DNA of 64,000 nucleotides from Flavobacterium proteolyticum (lineage in GTDB: Bacteria; Bacteroidota; Bacteroidia; Flavobacteriales; Flavobacteriaceae): the NCBI RefSeq assembly GCF_015223105.1, contig NZ_JADFTZ010000005.1, forward strand, positions 1 through 64,000, given 5' to 3'. Positions 35,508-44,836 of this stretch are shown piece by piece. Positions within the stretch are counted from its first letter, which is position 1; every line of letters starts with the position of its first letter. The notes under the pieces were generated by a model. The model worked only from the letters and a program-made list of their open reading frames with translations, did no database searches and was not told the origin of the DNA. The position numbers were made by a program, and so were the translations under genes.

Positions 35508-37694
35508 ATGTCAACATTTCGTTTTCAAGCTTTAAGAAAGGCAACCGACAGAAAACCAGTTCATGTAGAAGAATTGGACAGAAAATCAGCTATTTTTGGT
35601 AGTAATGTTTTTGGAGATAAAGCGATGCGACAGTTTTTAACACCAGAGGCTTACAAAGCCGTTAAAGCTGCTGCAGAAGGAGTAAAAATCGACCGAAAAA
35701 TTGCCGATTATATTGCATTGGGAATGAAAGAGTGGGCCTTATCTAAAGGAGTAACTCATTATACGCACTGGTTCCAACCTTTAACCGGAACCACTGCGGA
35801 AAAGCACGATGCTTTCTTTGAAACATTTCCTGATGGAAGTGATCCAGTAGAAAAATTCGGAGGAAGTCAATTAGTACAACAAGAACCAGATGCGTCTTCT
35901 TTTCCAAATGGAGGAATTCGTAATACGTTTGAAGCAAGAGGATATACCGCTTGGGATCCAACATCTCCAGCATTTATTTTCGGAACTACTTTATGTATTC
36001 CAACGGTTTTCGTATCGTATACTGGAGAAGCTTTAGATAACAAAACGCCTTTATTAAGAGCGTTACAAGCAGTAGATTTGGCAGCTATTGAGGTTGCAAA
36101 ATACTTCGATAAAAACGTAAAAAGAGTAACACCAACTTTAGGTTGGGAACAAGAATATTTCTTGGTGGATAGCGCTTTAGCATCTTCAAGACCTGATTTG
36201 TTAGCAACAGGAAGAACGTTGTTAGGTCACACTGCTGCAAAAGGACAACAATTAGACGACCATTATTTTGGTTCGATTCCTACCAGAGTTTTAACGTATA
36301 TGCGTGATTTAGAAAACGAATGTATGTTGTTGGGAATTCCAGTTAAAACTCGTCATAATGAGGTTGCGCCAAATCAGTTTGAGTTAGCGCCAATTTTTGA
36401 AGAAATCAATTTAGCAGTTGACCACAACTCTTTATTAATGGATGTAATGCAAAAAGTGGCAGAACGTCACGACTTTAAAGTATTATTCCATGAAAAGCCA
36501 TTCAAGGGAGTTAATGGTTCAGGGAAACACAACAACTGGTCATTAGCTACAGATACTGGAATTAACTTGTTATCTCCAGGAAAAACGCCAATGAGTAACT
36601 TACAATTCTTAACGTTTTTCATCAACACGATCAAAGCGGTTCATGATAATGAAGAATTATTAAGAGCGTCAATTGCATCAGCTAGTAACGATCACCGTTT
36701 AGGAGCGAATGAAGCGCCACCAGCAATTATTTCGGTTTTCATCGGACAACAATTGACGAAGGTGTTAGCGGAATTAGAAGGGGTTTCTCAAGGGAAATTA
36801 TCTCCAGAAGAAAAGACAGATTTAAAATTAAACGTAGTTGGAAAATTACCAGACGTTTTATTAGATAATACCGATAGAAATAGAACTTCGCCATTTGCTT
36901 TCACAGGAAACAAATTTGAGTTCAGAGCAGTTGGTTCTTCTGCAAACTGTGCAGTTTCTATGACGACTTTAAATACAATCGTTGCAAAACAATTAAAAGA
37001 TTTCAAAATTGAAGTGGATGCTTTAATTGAGAAAAAAGATTTAAAGAAAGATGAAGCGATTTTTAATGTTTTAAGAGAATATATCAAACAAACAAAAACT
37101 ATCCTTTTTGAAGGCGATGGTTACAGCGAAGCTTGGGAAAAAGAAGCGAAAAAACGCGGTTTGAGTAATCACAAAACAACACCAAAAGCATTAAAAGCAA
37201 AAGTTTCTAAAAAAGCAATTGAGTTGTTTGGAGAAATGGGTGTAATGAATCATGTTGAGGTTGAATCACGTTACGAAATTGAATTGGAAGAATACGTGAA
37301 AAAAATCCAAATCGAAGGTCGTGTTTTAGGTGATATTGCTCGTAATCATGTGGTTCCAACAGCAATTAAATATCAAAATGTATTAATTGAAAACGTAAAA
37401 GGTTTAAAAGAAATTTTCGGAAAAGACTTTGAGAAAATCGCTAAAGAGCAAATTTCGTTAATCAAAGAAATTTCAGAACACATTGAAGGTATTAATACGA
37501 AAGTAGAAAAAATGACCGAAGAACGTAAAAAAGCAAACGCTTTAACTAGCACAGAAAAAATGGCAGACGCTTATTGCGATAAAGTAAAACCATACTTCGA
37601 AGAAATTCGTTACCACGCTGACAAATTAGAATTGTTAGTAGACGACGAACTTTGGACATTAACAAAATACAGAGAATTGTTATTTACGAAGTAA
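35508..37694 (+). CDS. glnN: glutamine synthetase type III
   Basis: GSIII condenses ammonia and glutamate with ATP; it is the main nitrogen-assimilation enzyme in many Bacteroidota. The 728-residue length and N-terminal MRQFLTPEAYKAVKAA region are those of type III, not type I (about 470) enzymes. Core segments are visible: GWEQEYFLVD (about 215), RHNEVAPNQFELAPIFEE (about 285-302), GSGKHNNWSLA (about 343) and NRTSPFAFTGNKFEFRAVGSS (about 460). The C-terminal half has the type III helical extension. It has its own promoter and terminator. Confidence 0.95.
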   Translation: MSTFRFQALRKATDRKPVHVEELDRKSAIFGSNVFGDKAMRQFLTPEAYKAVKAAAEGVKIDRKIADYIALGMKEWALSKGVTHYTHWFQPLTGTTAEKHDAFFETFPDGSDPVEKFGGSQLVQQEPDASSFPNGGIRNTFEARGYTAWDPTSPAFIFGTTLCIPTVFVSYTGEALDNKTPLLRALQAVDLAAIEVAKYFDKNVKRVTPTLGWEQEYFLVDSALASSRPDLLATGRTLLGHTAAKGQQLDDHYFGSIPTRVLTYMRDLENECMLLGIPVKTRHNEVAPNQFELAPIFEEINLAVDHNSLLMDVMQKVAERHDFKVLFHEKPFKGVNGSGKHNNWSLATDTGINLLSPGKTPMSNLQFLTFFINTIKAVHDNEELLRASIASASNDHRLGANEAPPAIISVFIGQQLTKVLAELEGVSQGKLSPEEKTDLKLNVVGKLPDVLLDNTDRNRTSPFAFTGNKFEFRAVGSSANCAVSMTTLNTIVAKQLKDFKIEVDALIEKKDLKKDEAIFNVLREYIKQTKTILFEGDGYSEAWEKEAKKRGLSNHKTTPKALKAKVSKKAIELFGEMGVMNHVEVESRYEIELEEYVKKIQIEGRVLGDIARNHVVPTAIKYQNVLIENVKGLKEIFGKDFEKIAKEQISLIKEISEHIEGINTKVEKMTEERKKANALTSTEKMADAYCDKVKPYFEEIRYHADKLELLVDDELWTLTKYRELLFTK

Positions 37695-37703
37695 TTAGAA
37701 ATA

Positions 37704-37733
37704 GAAATCCCAATCGAAAGATTGGGATTTTTG
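37704..37733 (+). terminator. Terminator of glnN
   Basis: AAATCCCAATC and GATTGGGATTT form a perfect stem with a GAAA loop, then T's. Confidence 0.88.
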
Positions 37734-37746
37734 CTACACTTAATTC

Positions 37747-38292
37747 TTAACAGCCATCATTCTTACTCAAATCGCGTTCAAAAAGCACTTTATTGTTGTA
37801 TTCAATATAGTTGCTTGATAAAATCAAATAAGGATGATTGTTTGAAAAACCAGCGCTTCGGCTTTTGATAATTATTTTGTCGTTAACTTTTAGGCTATTC
37901 AATTTCTGAAAATCCTCAGGAATAAATTGCATCATGTAATCTTCGTCATTAATCTTCATAACTAACCACTTTGGACTAGACGGATTTGTAGTTGGAAGTT
38001 GAAAAGTTACCGAAGTTACCACAGCTTCCATTTCAGCATAAGCATTTATTTCGTTTTTAATTTTTTCGTAACTTGCTTGTACTTTTTTACCTTCGGGAGA
38101 ATCTTTCCATTCATTAAATTTTATACCATCGGGTGAAGCTTCCCATTTTTTTCTTTTCTCTAAATTGGATAACGGTTTTGAAGAAATTTTAGTGTCGTTT
38201 TTAATTTCACTATTAGCAAAAGTTGAAAAGCTAAATACAAATCCACTTATCACAACCAATGAAAAAATTAGAACATAAATTGTTTTTTTCAT
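37747..38292 (-). CDS. hypothetical exported protein
   Basis: The ATG at 38292 (MKKTIYVLIFSLVVISGFVF) starts a signal peptide; three upstream codons are probably not used. The segment RKKWEASPDGIKFNEWKDSP holds a short tandem-like unit (EASPDGIKFNEW / KDSPEGKKVQAS). The C-terminal half, beginning around TSVTFQLPTTN, could form a small beta-barrel (OB-like). No known family recognised. It is divergent from the membrane-anchored regulator, which may control it. Confidence 0.65.
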   Translation of the reverse strand: MKKTIYVLIFSLVVISGFVFSFSTFANSEIKNDTKISSKPLSNLEKRKKWEASPDGIKFNEWKDSPEGKKVQASYEKIKNEINAYAEMEAVVTSVTFQLPTTNPSSPKWLVMKINDEDYMMQFIPEDFQKLNSLKVNDKIIIKSRSAGFSNNHPYLILSSNYIEYNNKVLFERDLSKNDGC

Positions 38293-38401
38293 AATTTTCA
38301 CTTTTTTAAATTGATTTCACGAATTTACAGTCATAATTTTTTGTTAGAACAATTGGGATTGTAAATAAAAATGTAAACTTTGTAAATAATTAATTGACAC
38401 T

Positions 38402-39280
38402 ATGAATAGTAGACAAAAAATCCTTTCTGGAAATACTAAATACATAATTGCATTGCTATTACTGGTGTTAATTTCATTGGTTTTCTTTGTAAATACGAAT
38501 AGCGATTTTGATCTTTCCAGAAGAGAAGTTTTACTGCGAAGAATAGGTCATGAAATACTTCTACAATCGGGAGATAGTACTTCGAGAGTACTTCCGATAG
38601 AAAAGATAGCTGAAAATGAATACCAAATTAGTTTTGAAAAAGAATTTTCATTTGTAACCGATTCATTAGTAGATACTACCCAACGTTTACTAGCCAAAGA
38701 TTATCACGTTTCCGATTATATTGTAAATGTAATTAATTGTGATAATTCGAGTGTAGCTTATGGATATGCTATTTCCAAAAACAAGAAAGAGGATATTTTA
38801 GCTTGTGTGGGAAGAAAACAACCTATTGCTTGTTACAAGATAAATATCAAATTTAAACCTAGTGATGTAATTACTGCAAATTATAAATATTATTTATTAG
38901 GATTAGCGTTTTTATTATTTGTTGGATTTATTTTTTGGAAATTAAAACCTAAAAAAGAGTTACCTAAAATTGATAATAATAAGCTTTTTACTTTTGGTTC
39001 AGTAGTGTTTGATGCACAAAAGCGTCAATTAGAAATTAATGCTGAAACCATAGATTTAACTGCAACCGAAACACGTTTGTTGCTCATTTTTGCCTCATCG
39101 CCAAACGAAACAATAGAAAGAAGCCGACTTCAAAAAGAAATTTGGGAAGACGAAGGTGTTATTGTAGGACGCAGCTTAGATATGTTCATATCAAAACTCA
39201 GAAAAAAACTAGAACTTGACCCAAATATTAATATTATAGTGGTTCGTGGAAAAGGGTATAAGCTTGAGGTTAAAGAATAA
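38402..39280 (+). CDS. membrane-anchored winged-helix regulator with C-terminal DNA-binding domain
   Basis: The 292-residue protein has a TM helix near 12-31, an extracytoplasmic domain of about 130 residues, a second TM near 161-180, then a Trans_reg_C (OmpR/PhoB-type) winged helix to the C terminus, with LTATETRLLLIFASSPNETI, SRLQKEIWEDEGVIVGRSLD and VVRGKGYKLEV. This is a one-component transmembrane sensor; ToxR/CadC proteins have the DNA-binding domain at the N terminus instead. No receiver domain or phospho-acceptor Asp is present. It is divergent from a hypothetical exported protein gene, a possible target. Confidence 0.83.
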   Translation: MNSRQKILSGNTKYIIALLLLVLISLVFFVNTNSDFDLSRREVLLRRIGHEILLQSGDSTSRVLPIEKIAENEYQISFEKEFSFVTDSLVDTTQRLLAKDYHVSDYIVNVINCDNSSVAYGYAISKNKKEDILACVGRKQPIACYKINIKFKPSDVITANYKYYLLGLAFLLFVGFIFWKLKPKKELPKIDNNKLFTFGSVVFDAQKRQLEINAETIDLTATETRLLLIFASSPNETIERSRLQKEIWEDEGVIVGRSLDMFISKLRKKLELDPNINIIVVRGKGYKLEVKE

Positions 39281-39303
39281 TAATATTGCGTTTTTAGAAA
39301 AAG

Positions 39304-39333
39304 AAATCCCAATCAAATGATTGGGATTTTTTG
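39304..39333 (+). terminator. Terminator of the regulator gene
   Basis: AAATCCCAATC and GATTGGGATTT pair across a short loop, and a T-run follows. The stem is the same as that behind glnN. Confidence 0.88.
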
Positions 39334-39388
39334 TTGTACTAACTAGGATAATTTACCCCTAAATTATCAAATTTTAGTACTTTGTTTT

Positions 39389-39499
39389 TTTGCAATGAAT
39401 TTTTCATCGTTGCAAAGATTGTTAGTGACATACTTTAACCCCTTAAATTACCACTAACATTTCAAAACTTAAGTAAGGAATGCAGTTTTGAAAGCATTC
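39389..39499. ncRNA. candidate structured RNA in a 370-base gene-free region
   Basis: Three hairpins abut: TTTGCAA/TTGCAAA (39389-39416), TGTTAGTG/CACTAACA (39420-39459) and TTTCAAAAC/GTTTTGAAA (39460-39493). A fourth pairing, GAATGC (39478-39483) with GCATTC (39494-39499), is incompatible with the third, which is a switch-like arrangement. The region between the convergent regulator and sodA genes has no ORF. Both genes have their own terminators, so this is not simple read-through. The strand is unclear and expression is untested. Confidence 0.3.
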
Positions 39500-39596
39500 A
39501 AATTTAGATAGATCAAAATTAAGAGGTTTTATTGGAGTGCTTGCTGTAGTTTTTCTGCATATTTTTACTAAAACGCATTTTTTTTGCTACTTTTTT

Positions 39597-39625
39597 GTAA
39601 AAAAAAGTCTAGCAAAAGCTAGACT
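39597..39625 (-). terminator. Terminator of the sodA transcription unit
   Basis: AGTCTAGC and GCTAGACT form a perfect stem with a 4-base loop. On the minus strand a run of eight or more T's follows. Confidence 0.88.
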
Positions 39626-39650
39626 AGGAAAATATTAAAAAAAGATAATA

Positions 39651-40424
39651 TTATATTTTGCTAATTGCAGTTTCATATTTAGCATTCACTACATTCCAGT
39701 CAATTACATTGAAAATAGCGGTTAAATACTCGTTGCGTTTGTTTTGATAATTTAAATAGTAAGCATGTTCCCAAACATCAATAGCTAATATAGGCGTACC
39801 TCTAACTTCTGCATTTGGCATTAAAGGATTGTCCTGGTTGGCAGTGCTGGTAACTGCTAATTTTCCGTCACGAGTAACTACTAACCATGCCCAACCACTT
39901 CCAAATTGTCCTGCAGCTGCATCAGTAAGTTGTTTTTGTAGGTTGTCAAACGAACCTAGTTCTGCTGTAATAGCTTCGGCTAAAGCACCTTTTGGGGTTC
40001 CACCACCTTTTGGGTTTAAAATCTCGAAAAATAAATTATGGTTGTAGTAGCCACCAGCGTTATTTCGGATTTCTTTATTGTTAACGTCTAAGTTTTTTAA
40101 AATATCTTCAACGGTTTTTAATTCTAAATCGGTTCCAATTACGGCTTTGTTTAGTTTGTTTGCGTAACCTAAATGATGTTTTGAATAGTGGATTTCCATT
40201 GTACGACCATCTATGTGAGGTTGTAAGTCATCGTAGGCATATTTTAATCCACGCATTTGAAAGATTCCACCTTCTGTAACTTTTACATCCGCTGGATTTC
40301 CTAAAGCTGAAATTTTTGTTTCAACTTCTGGGTCAGGAATTTTAACTTCTTCTAGTTCGTTTTCTTTTCTACAGCTCGTCATCATAAATGATATACAAGC
40401 CAAAATCAATAGTGACTTTTTCAT
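39651..40424 (-). CDS. sodA: Mn-type superoxide dismutase, lipoprotein
   Basis: SOD disproportionates superoxide. Metal ligands are His in MEIHYSKHH (about 78), His in GGYYNHNLFF, Asp 216 and His 220 in AIDVWEHAY. NNAGG and STANQDNPLM are the Mn-type residues (Gly/Gln), not the Fe-type. A lipoprotein signal (MKKSLLILACISFMMTSC) and an acidic linker of about 35 residues precede the domain, so this enzyme is exported and membrane-anchored. Most SODs of this fold are cytosolic, so the location is unusual. It follows the acyl-CoA-binding protein gene by 12 bases. Confidence 0.92.
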   Translation of the reverse strand: MKKSLLILACISFMMTSCRKENELEEVKIPDPEVETKISALGNPADVKVTEGGIFQMRGLKYAYDDLQPHIDGRTMEIHYSKHHLGYANKLNKAVIGTDLELKTVEDILKNLDVNNKEIRNNAGGYYNHNLFFEILNPKGGGTPKGALAEAITAELGSFDNLQKQLTDAAAGQFGSGWAWLVVTRDGKLAVTSTANQDNPLMPNAEVRGTPILAIDVWEHAYYLNYQNKRNEYLTAIFNVIDWNVVNAKYETAISKI

Positions 40425-40436
40425 TTGTAATGCAGA

Positions 40437-40718
40437 TTATAGGTTACGTTCTTTCAGTAATTGATTGATGATATTGATGTATTCTGATTTGGCATCATCT
40501 GGTTTCAGATGTTTTACTTGCATCCAAGCGTTTAATTTAAAAGCATTTCTTAAATCTTGTGGATTTTGAAATAGTAATGGGTTGGAAGTTTCGGATGTAG
40601 CTTGTTTGTACAAACCATACAATACTAATTGCATATCCTGTGGCACTGATTCTTGCGGAATCAATTGTGCGTTAGCAAATGCTTCATCAAATAATGTATT
40701 TAAATCCTTTTCGCTCAT
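40437..40718 (-). CDS. acyl-CoA-binding protein
   Basis: A 93-residue ACBP-family protein with MQLVLYGLYKQAT, NAFKLNAWMQVKHLKPDDAKSEYI, which are the conserved four-helix segments contacting the acyl-CoA. It binds long-chain acyl-CoA in the cytosol. It starts 3 bases after psd in the leftward phospholipid operon. ACBPs are rather sparse in bacteria outside Bacteroidota and some others. Confidence 0.92.
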   Translation of the reverse strand: MSEKDLNTLFDEAFANAQLIPQESVPQDMQLVLYGLYKQATSETSNPLLFQNPQDLRNAFKLNAWMQVKHLKPDDAKSEYINIINQLLKERNL

Positions 40719-40721
40719 TCT

Positions 40722-41375
40722 TTATGCTTTTTTACTAATAACGGTTTTATTTCCGATAGCTTTATCGCCTAATTTTACGTTGATTTCAGTTCCTAATGGT
40801 AAGTAAATATCAACTCTTGAACCAAATTTGATAAAACCTGCATCTTTACCTTGAACTACACGCATACCTTCTTGAGCGTAATTTACAATACGTCTTGCTA
40901 AAGCACCTGCAATTTGGCGGTATAAAATTTCACCATAAACTCTATTATTAATAACAACAGTAGTTCTTTCATTTTCTTCACTTGCTTTTGGATGCCAAGC
41001 TACTAAATATTTTCCTGGATGATATTTGCTATATTTAACGATTCCGTTTACACAATAACGTGTAACATGCACGTTAATAGGTGACATAAAGATAGAAACC
41101 ATCAAACGTTTGTCTTTGAAATATTCTGGTTCAAATACTTCTTCAATAACTACCACTTTTCCATCTACTGGAGCTAGTATGTGATTGTCGCTATTATCGG
41201 CAACTCGAGTTGGGTTTCTAAAGAATTGTAAAACTAAAACTAAAATTACTAATGCAAATAAATATAAAACGGTGCGTAGCCAATTTATAGATACAAATGC
41301 ATCAGTTATGAATATTATCCCAACAACTAAAAGTAGGGTGATTAAAATGATTTTAGCGCCTTCTTTATGAAACAT
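40722..41375 (-). CDS. psd: phosphatidylserine decarboxylase
   Basis: The 217-residue protein matches the short PSD-related family: two N-terminal membrane helices (residues 7-27, 33-49), then APVDGKVVVIEEV, MSPINVHVTRYCVNG and AWHPKASEENERT. Self-cleavage to generate the pyruvoyl group occurs at the Gly-Ser in FIKFGSRVDIYLP (about 187-188). It makes phosphatidylethanolamine. Its start overlaps the end of cdsA by 11 bases, so the two are translationally coupled. Confidence 0.93.
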   Translation of the reverse strand: MFHKEGAKIILITLLLVVGIIFITDAFVSINWLRTVLYLFALVILVLVLQFFRNPTRVADNSDNHILAPVDGKVVVIEEVFEPEYFKDKRLMVSIFMSPINVHVTRYCVNGIVKYSKYHPGKYLVAWHPKASEENERTTVVINNRVYGEILYRQIAGALARRIVNYAQEGMRVVQGKDAGFIKFGSRVDIYLPLGTEINVKLGDKAIGNKTVISKKA

Positions 41376-42171
41376 AGTATAAAATTAAATAAAATAAATT
41401 AATAAATGGAATTACAAATATAATACTATCTAGTCGATCTAGAATACCTCCGTGACCAGGCATTATATTTCCAGTGTCTTTTATTCCAGCTACGCGTTTT
41501 AATTTCGATTCTATTAAATCGCCTAACGTGCTGAAAATACTAACAATAGCGGCAATGACTATCCAGATAAATAGGGTAGAAGCCATTATGTAATAATTCG
41601 CTAATAAAACACCACCAATAATGGTAAAGACCAAACCACCAGCAAAACCTTCAATGGTTTTTTTAGGAGAAACACTTGGGAAAAGTTTGTTCTTTCCGAT
41701 GTTTTTCCCAACTAAGTAGGCAAAGGTATCGTTAGTCCAAATTAAAACAATGATAGAAATTAGAATTTTAGGATTATAACCTTTAACTCCCATTGCCACA
41801 TAATTTGTTAAGATGAATGGAAGAATTACATAACCAAACAACAAGAAATATCTTGTATAAATTTTAAAATTAGACTTGTTAGCATTAAATAAATAGAGTA
41901 ACAATTTGATTGAAATTACAATAGATATTGTGGTTAAAGCGGTATTTAAGTTTAAGTCAGAATTCTTGTTCCATAAGTAATAGTAGGAGCCTGCAGCAAT
42001 TGGAATACTGATGTAGTAATTTAATCCACACATTTTACAGAATTCGTAAACTCCAATGACTAAAAATGCGCCAAAAAGAATTGCTAAACCCTCCCTAGAA
42101 TAAGAAATGCAGCCTAAAAGTAATACAACATAAACGGCTCCAGATAATGCTCTTTTTAGCGTTTCATTCAT
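41365..42171 (-). CDS. cdsA: phosphatidate cytidylyltransferase
   Basis: CdsA makes CDP-diacylglycerol, precursor of phosphatidylserine and phosphatidylglycerol. The protein is highly hydrophobic with about seven or eight TM helices, and ends with the family signature GHGGILDRLDS near residue 245. The ATG at 42171 (MNETLKRALSG) is preferred; an upstream in-frame start lies within the LUD gene. It follows that gene by 2 bases and overlaps psd, building a linked phospholipid group. Confidence 0.94.
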   Translation of the reverse strand: MNETLKRALSGAVYVVLLLGCISYSREGLAILFGAFLVIGVYEFCKMCGLNYYISIPIAAGSYYYLWNKNSDLNLNTALTTISIVISIKLLLYLFNANKSNFKIYTRYFLLFGYVILPFILTNYVAMGVKGYNPKILISIIVLIWTNDTFAYLVGKNIGKNKLFPSVSPKKTIEGFAGGLVFTIIGGVLLANYYIMASTLFIWIVIAAIVSIFSTLGDLIESKLKRVAGIKDTGNIMPGHGGILDRLDSIIFVIPFINLFYLILYYVS

Positions 42172-42173
42172 TA

Positions 42174-42779
42174 TTATAAATCTTCTAAAAGAAGTAGGTA
42201 AAGATTTTTGTGGCAACTTCCATAATGAAGAAAATCCTGTTCTTTTACTTCTTCAAAATATTTTATAGCAGTAATATTGGAAGGATAATTTTTTTCGTGT
42301 GTACTTTTAATTCGTCTCATCCCATCACTTTTGCTATTTACTATTTGACTAGTTGTAGCAAAAACAATCATGTTGGTAGGCAACTCATTTGGTTTAAAAT
42401 GTTTTAACTGATTTGAAGAGAATAGAATTGAGCCTTCATCAGCAATTAAATTTTCACAAGAAGAAAGAAAAAACACAGGAGTTGATGAATTATCGTAAGT
42501 TAATTTATTGTCGTTTAGTAAATAAAGTAATCGGTTGTCAAAACATTGTGTGTTACATTCAAACCAATCATTCTCTGCTAAAATGTTTTCAAAATTCTCT
42601 GCAATCTCATCTAAATTCTCACAATAAATAAATTTACCTCCATTTTCTTTGAAATTGAAAGTAAACTGTTCGTCTATTGGTAATGTTGTATCGGGAGTAT
42701 ACGGACTTTTGACTTCTTGTTTTCTGTCATTGTCTTCCTCTTCTGATGATGTACCAAAAAATTTTCTAAAAAGACTCAT
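42174..42779 (-). CDS. LUD domain protein
   Basis: A 201-residue protein with an N-terminal acidic linker (SSEEEDNDRKQE) and a LUD/LutC-like fold (FFLSSCENLIADEGSILFSS, PTNMIVFATTSQIV). LUD proteins work in lactate oxidation complexes, but no lutA/lutB genes are nearby. It sits behind the ftsH terminator and 2 bases before cdsA. The placement in a phospholipid operon is common in Flavobacteriia as I recall, so its role may be separate from lactate. Unknown. Confidence 0.8.
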   Translation of the reverse strand: MSLFRKFFGTSSEEEDNDRKQEVKSPYTPDTTLPIDEQFTFNFKENGGKFIYCENLDEIAENFENILAENDWFECNTQCFDNRLLYLLNDNKLTYDNSSTPVFFLSSCENLIADEGSILFSSNQLKHFKPNELPTNMIVFATTSQIVNSKSDGMRRIKSTHEKNYPSNITAIKYFEEVKEQDFLHYGSCHKNLYLLLLEDL

Positions 42780-42816
42780 GTATCTTTAGTAGGTTTTAAC
42801 TGTGAAAATCAAAGAT

Positions 42817-42858
42817 AAAAAAAATCTTAGTTCTTTACATACAGAACTAAGATTTTTA
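42817..42858 (-). terminator. Terminator behind ftsH
   Basis: AAAATCTTAGTTCT and AGAACTAAGATTTT pair, with a short loop and T's on the minus strand. It separates rsfS-ftsH from the LUD-cdsA genes. Confidence 0.85.
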
Positions 42859-42884
42859 TTAATATTATTTTGTTGATAAGTTAC

Positions 42885-44828
42885 TTATTCTGAAATTGTC
42901 TTTTCGTCCGTGTTTTCAGGAGTTGTAGTAACTTCTTTATCAAAAGGTCTTTTTCCGAATATATTTTCTAAATCATCTTTAAAAATAACTTCTTTTTCAA
43001 TCAGAATATCAGCTAATTGCGTTAACTTTTCTTTGTTTGTTTCTAACAGATGAATCGCTCTGTCGTACTGTTCTTCAATTAATTTTGAAATTTCAGTATC
43101 GATAACTTTAGCCGTTTCTTCTGAATAAGGTTTTGAAAAATTATAGTCAGATTGTCCTGTAGAATCGTAATAAGTGATGTTTCCAAGCTTATCATTCAAT
43201 CCATAAATCGTTACCATTGCTCTTGCTTGACGTGTGACTTTCTCTAAATCGCTCAACGCTCCCGTTGAAATTTTATTAAAAATTACTTTTTCGGCAGCAC
43301 GACCTCCCATAGTAGCACACATTTCGTCTAACATTTGTTCAGGTCTAACAATTAAACGCTCTTCTGGTAAATACCAAGCAGCACCTAAACTTTGTCCACG
43401 AGGAACAATCGTTACTTTAACTAATGGTGCAGCATGTTCTAACATCCAGCTCACAGTAGCATGACCCGCTTCGTGAATCGCAATAGCACGTTTTTCTTCC
43501 GGAGTTACGATTTTGTTTTTCTTTTCTAAACCACCAACGATTCTATCAACTGCGTCTAAGAAATCTTGTTTATCTACTGCTTTTTTGTCTTTACGAGCTG
43601 CAATTAAAGCCGCTTCGTTACAAACATTTGCAATATCAGCACCTGAGAATCCTGGAGTTTGTTTCGCTAAAAATTCGGTATCTAATTCCTCTGATTTTTT
43701 CAAAGGTTTTAAATGTACTTCAAAAATTTCTTTACGTTCTCTAATGTCTGGTAAGTCAACGTAAATTTGTCTGTCAAAACGACCGGCACGTAATAGAGCT
43801 TTATCTAAAACATCAGCACGGTTGGTTGCAGCTAAAACGATTACGTTTGAATTGGTGCCAAAACCATCCATTTCAGTTAATAACTGATTCAATGTGTTTT
43901 CTCTTTCGTCATTAGCGCCTGTCATGTTGTTTTTTCCACGAGCTCTACCAACAGCGTCAATTTCGTCAATGAAAATGATAGAAGGTGATTTCTCTTTCGC
44001 TTGTTTGAATAAATCTCTAACACGAGAAGCTCCAACTCCAACAAACATCTCCACAAAATCAGAACCTGACAATGAGAAGAAAGGTACTTTAGCTTCACCA
44101 GCAACGGCTTTTGCTAATAAGGTTTTTCCTGTTCCTGGAGGTCCAACTAATAAAGCTCCTTTTGGAATTTTTCCTCCAATAGAAGTATATTTTTCAGGAT
44201 TTTTCAGGAATTCTACAATTTCTTGAATTTCTTCTTTAGCTCCTTCTAATCCGGCAACGTTTTCAAATGTTACCCTTGTATCATTCTTTTCGTCAAATAA
44301 TTTAGCTTTCGATTTTCCGATGCTAAAAATTTGACCTCCGCCACCGCTAGAGCCACCTGACATTCTTCGCATCATGAAAATCCATAAGCCAATTAATATG
44401 ACGATTGGTAAAAGCATTGAGATAAGTTCGCCCCACATGCTTTCTGGTTCTTTTTCATATTCTGAAAGTTTACCTTCGTTAGATGCTTTTTGTAAATTTT
44501 CTTGAAAGGTTTTTAAATCACCAATTTCAAAGAAATAGTGAGGACCTTTGGTGTTTAATTTATTTAAAACATCATTCTTTACTTTGTCATGTGTTTTATC
44601 TGTTAAAGCTGTTTTCTTTAAATAAACAGTAGCTTTAGTATTGGTAAACACCACTTTTTGTACCTGATTTTTATCTAAAAATTGGTAGAATTTTGATAAT
44701 GTTGTAGGCGCAGGATTGCTTAAATCAATTCCTTTGGTAAATAAACTTATCGTAAAAAAAATAGTTAAGACAAGTACAATACTCATCCACGGACTAAACT
44801 TAAATCCAGAATTATTATTTTGTGCCAT
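42885..44828 (-). CDS. ftsH: ATP-dependent zinc metalloprotease FtsH
   Basis: The 647-residue protein has two N-terminal TM helices (about 12-30, 130-152), an AAA+ domain with Walker [19 protein letters not shown] (about 230), Walker [12 protein letters not shown], the SRH segment and the peptidase motif HEAGH (about 452-456). It degrades membrane and short-lived regulatory proteins. The C-terminal tail is acidic ([13 protein letters not shown]). It starts 8 bases after rsfS, and both probably use one promoter. Confidence 0.97.
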   Translation of the reverse strand: MAQNNNSGFKFSPWMSIVLVLTIFFTISLFTKGIDLSNPAPTTLSKFYQFLDKNQVQKVVFTNTKATVYLKKTALTDKTHDKVKNDVLNKLNTKGPHYFFEIGDLKTFQENLQKASNEGKLSEYEKEPESMWGELISMLLPIVILIGLWIFMMRRMSGGSSGGGGQIFSIGKSKAKLFDEKNDTRVTFENVAGLEGAKEEIQEIVEFLKNPEKYTSIGGKIPKGALLVGPPGTGKTLLAKAVAGEAKVPFFSLSGSDFVEMFVGVGASRVRDLFKQAKEKSPSIIFIDEIDAVGRARGKNNMTGANDERENTLNQLLTEMDGFGTNSNVIVLAATNRADVLDKALLRAGRFDRQIYVDLPDIRERKEIFEVHLKPLKKSEELDTEFLAKQTPGFSGADIANVCNEAALIAARKDKKAVDKQDFLDAVDRIVGGLEKKNKIVTPEEKRAIAIHEAGHATVSWMLEHAAPLVKVTIVPRGQSLGAAWYLPEERLIVRPEQMLDEMCATMGGRAAEKVIFNKISTGALSDLEKVTRQARAMVTIYGLNDKLGNITYYDSTGQSDYNFSKPYSEETAKVIDTEISKLIEEQYDRAIHLLETNKEKLTQLADILIEKEVIFKDDLENIFGKRPFDKEVTTTPENTDEKTISE

Positions 44829-44836
44829 AAAATTTT

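Noticed and set aside
42817-42858. Long inverted repeat as an insertion-sequence end
   Set aside because: It has the stem and T-run of a terminator just behind ftsH, and no transposase is near.
43513-44226. Plus-strand ORFs within ftsH
   Set aside because: They are antisense frames created by the conserved ftsH sequence; no support.
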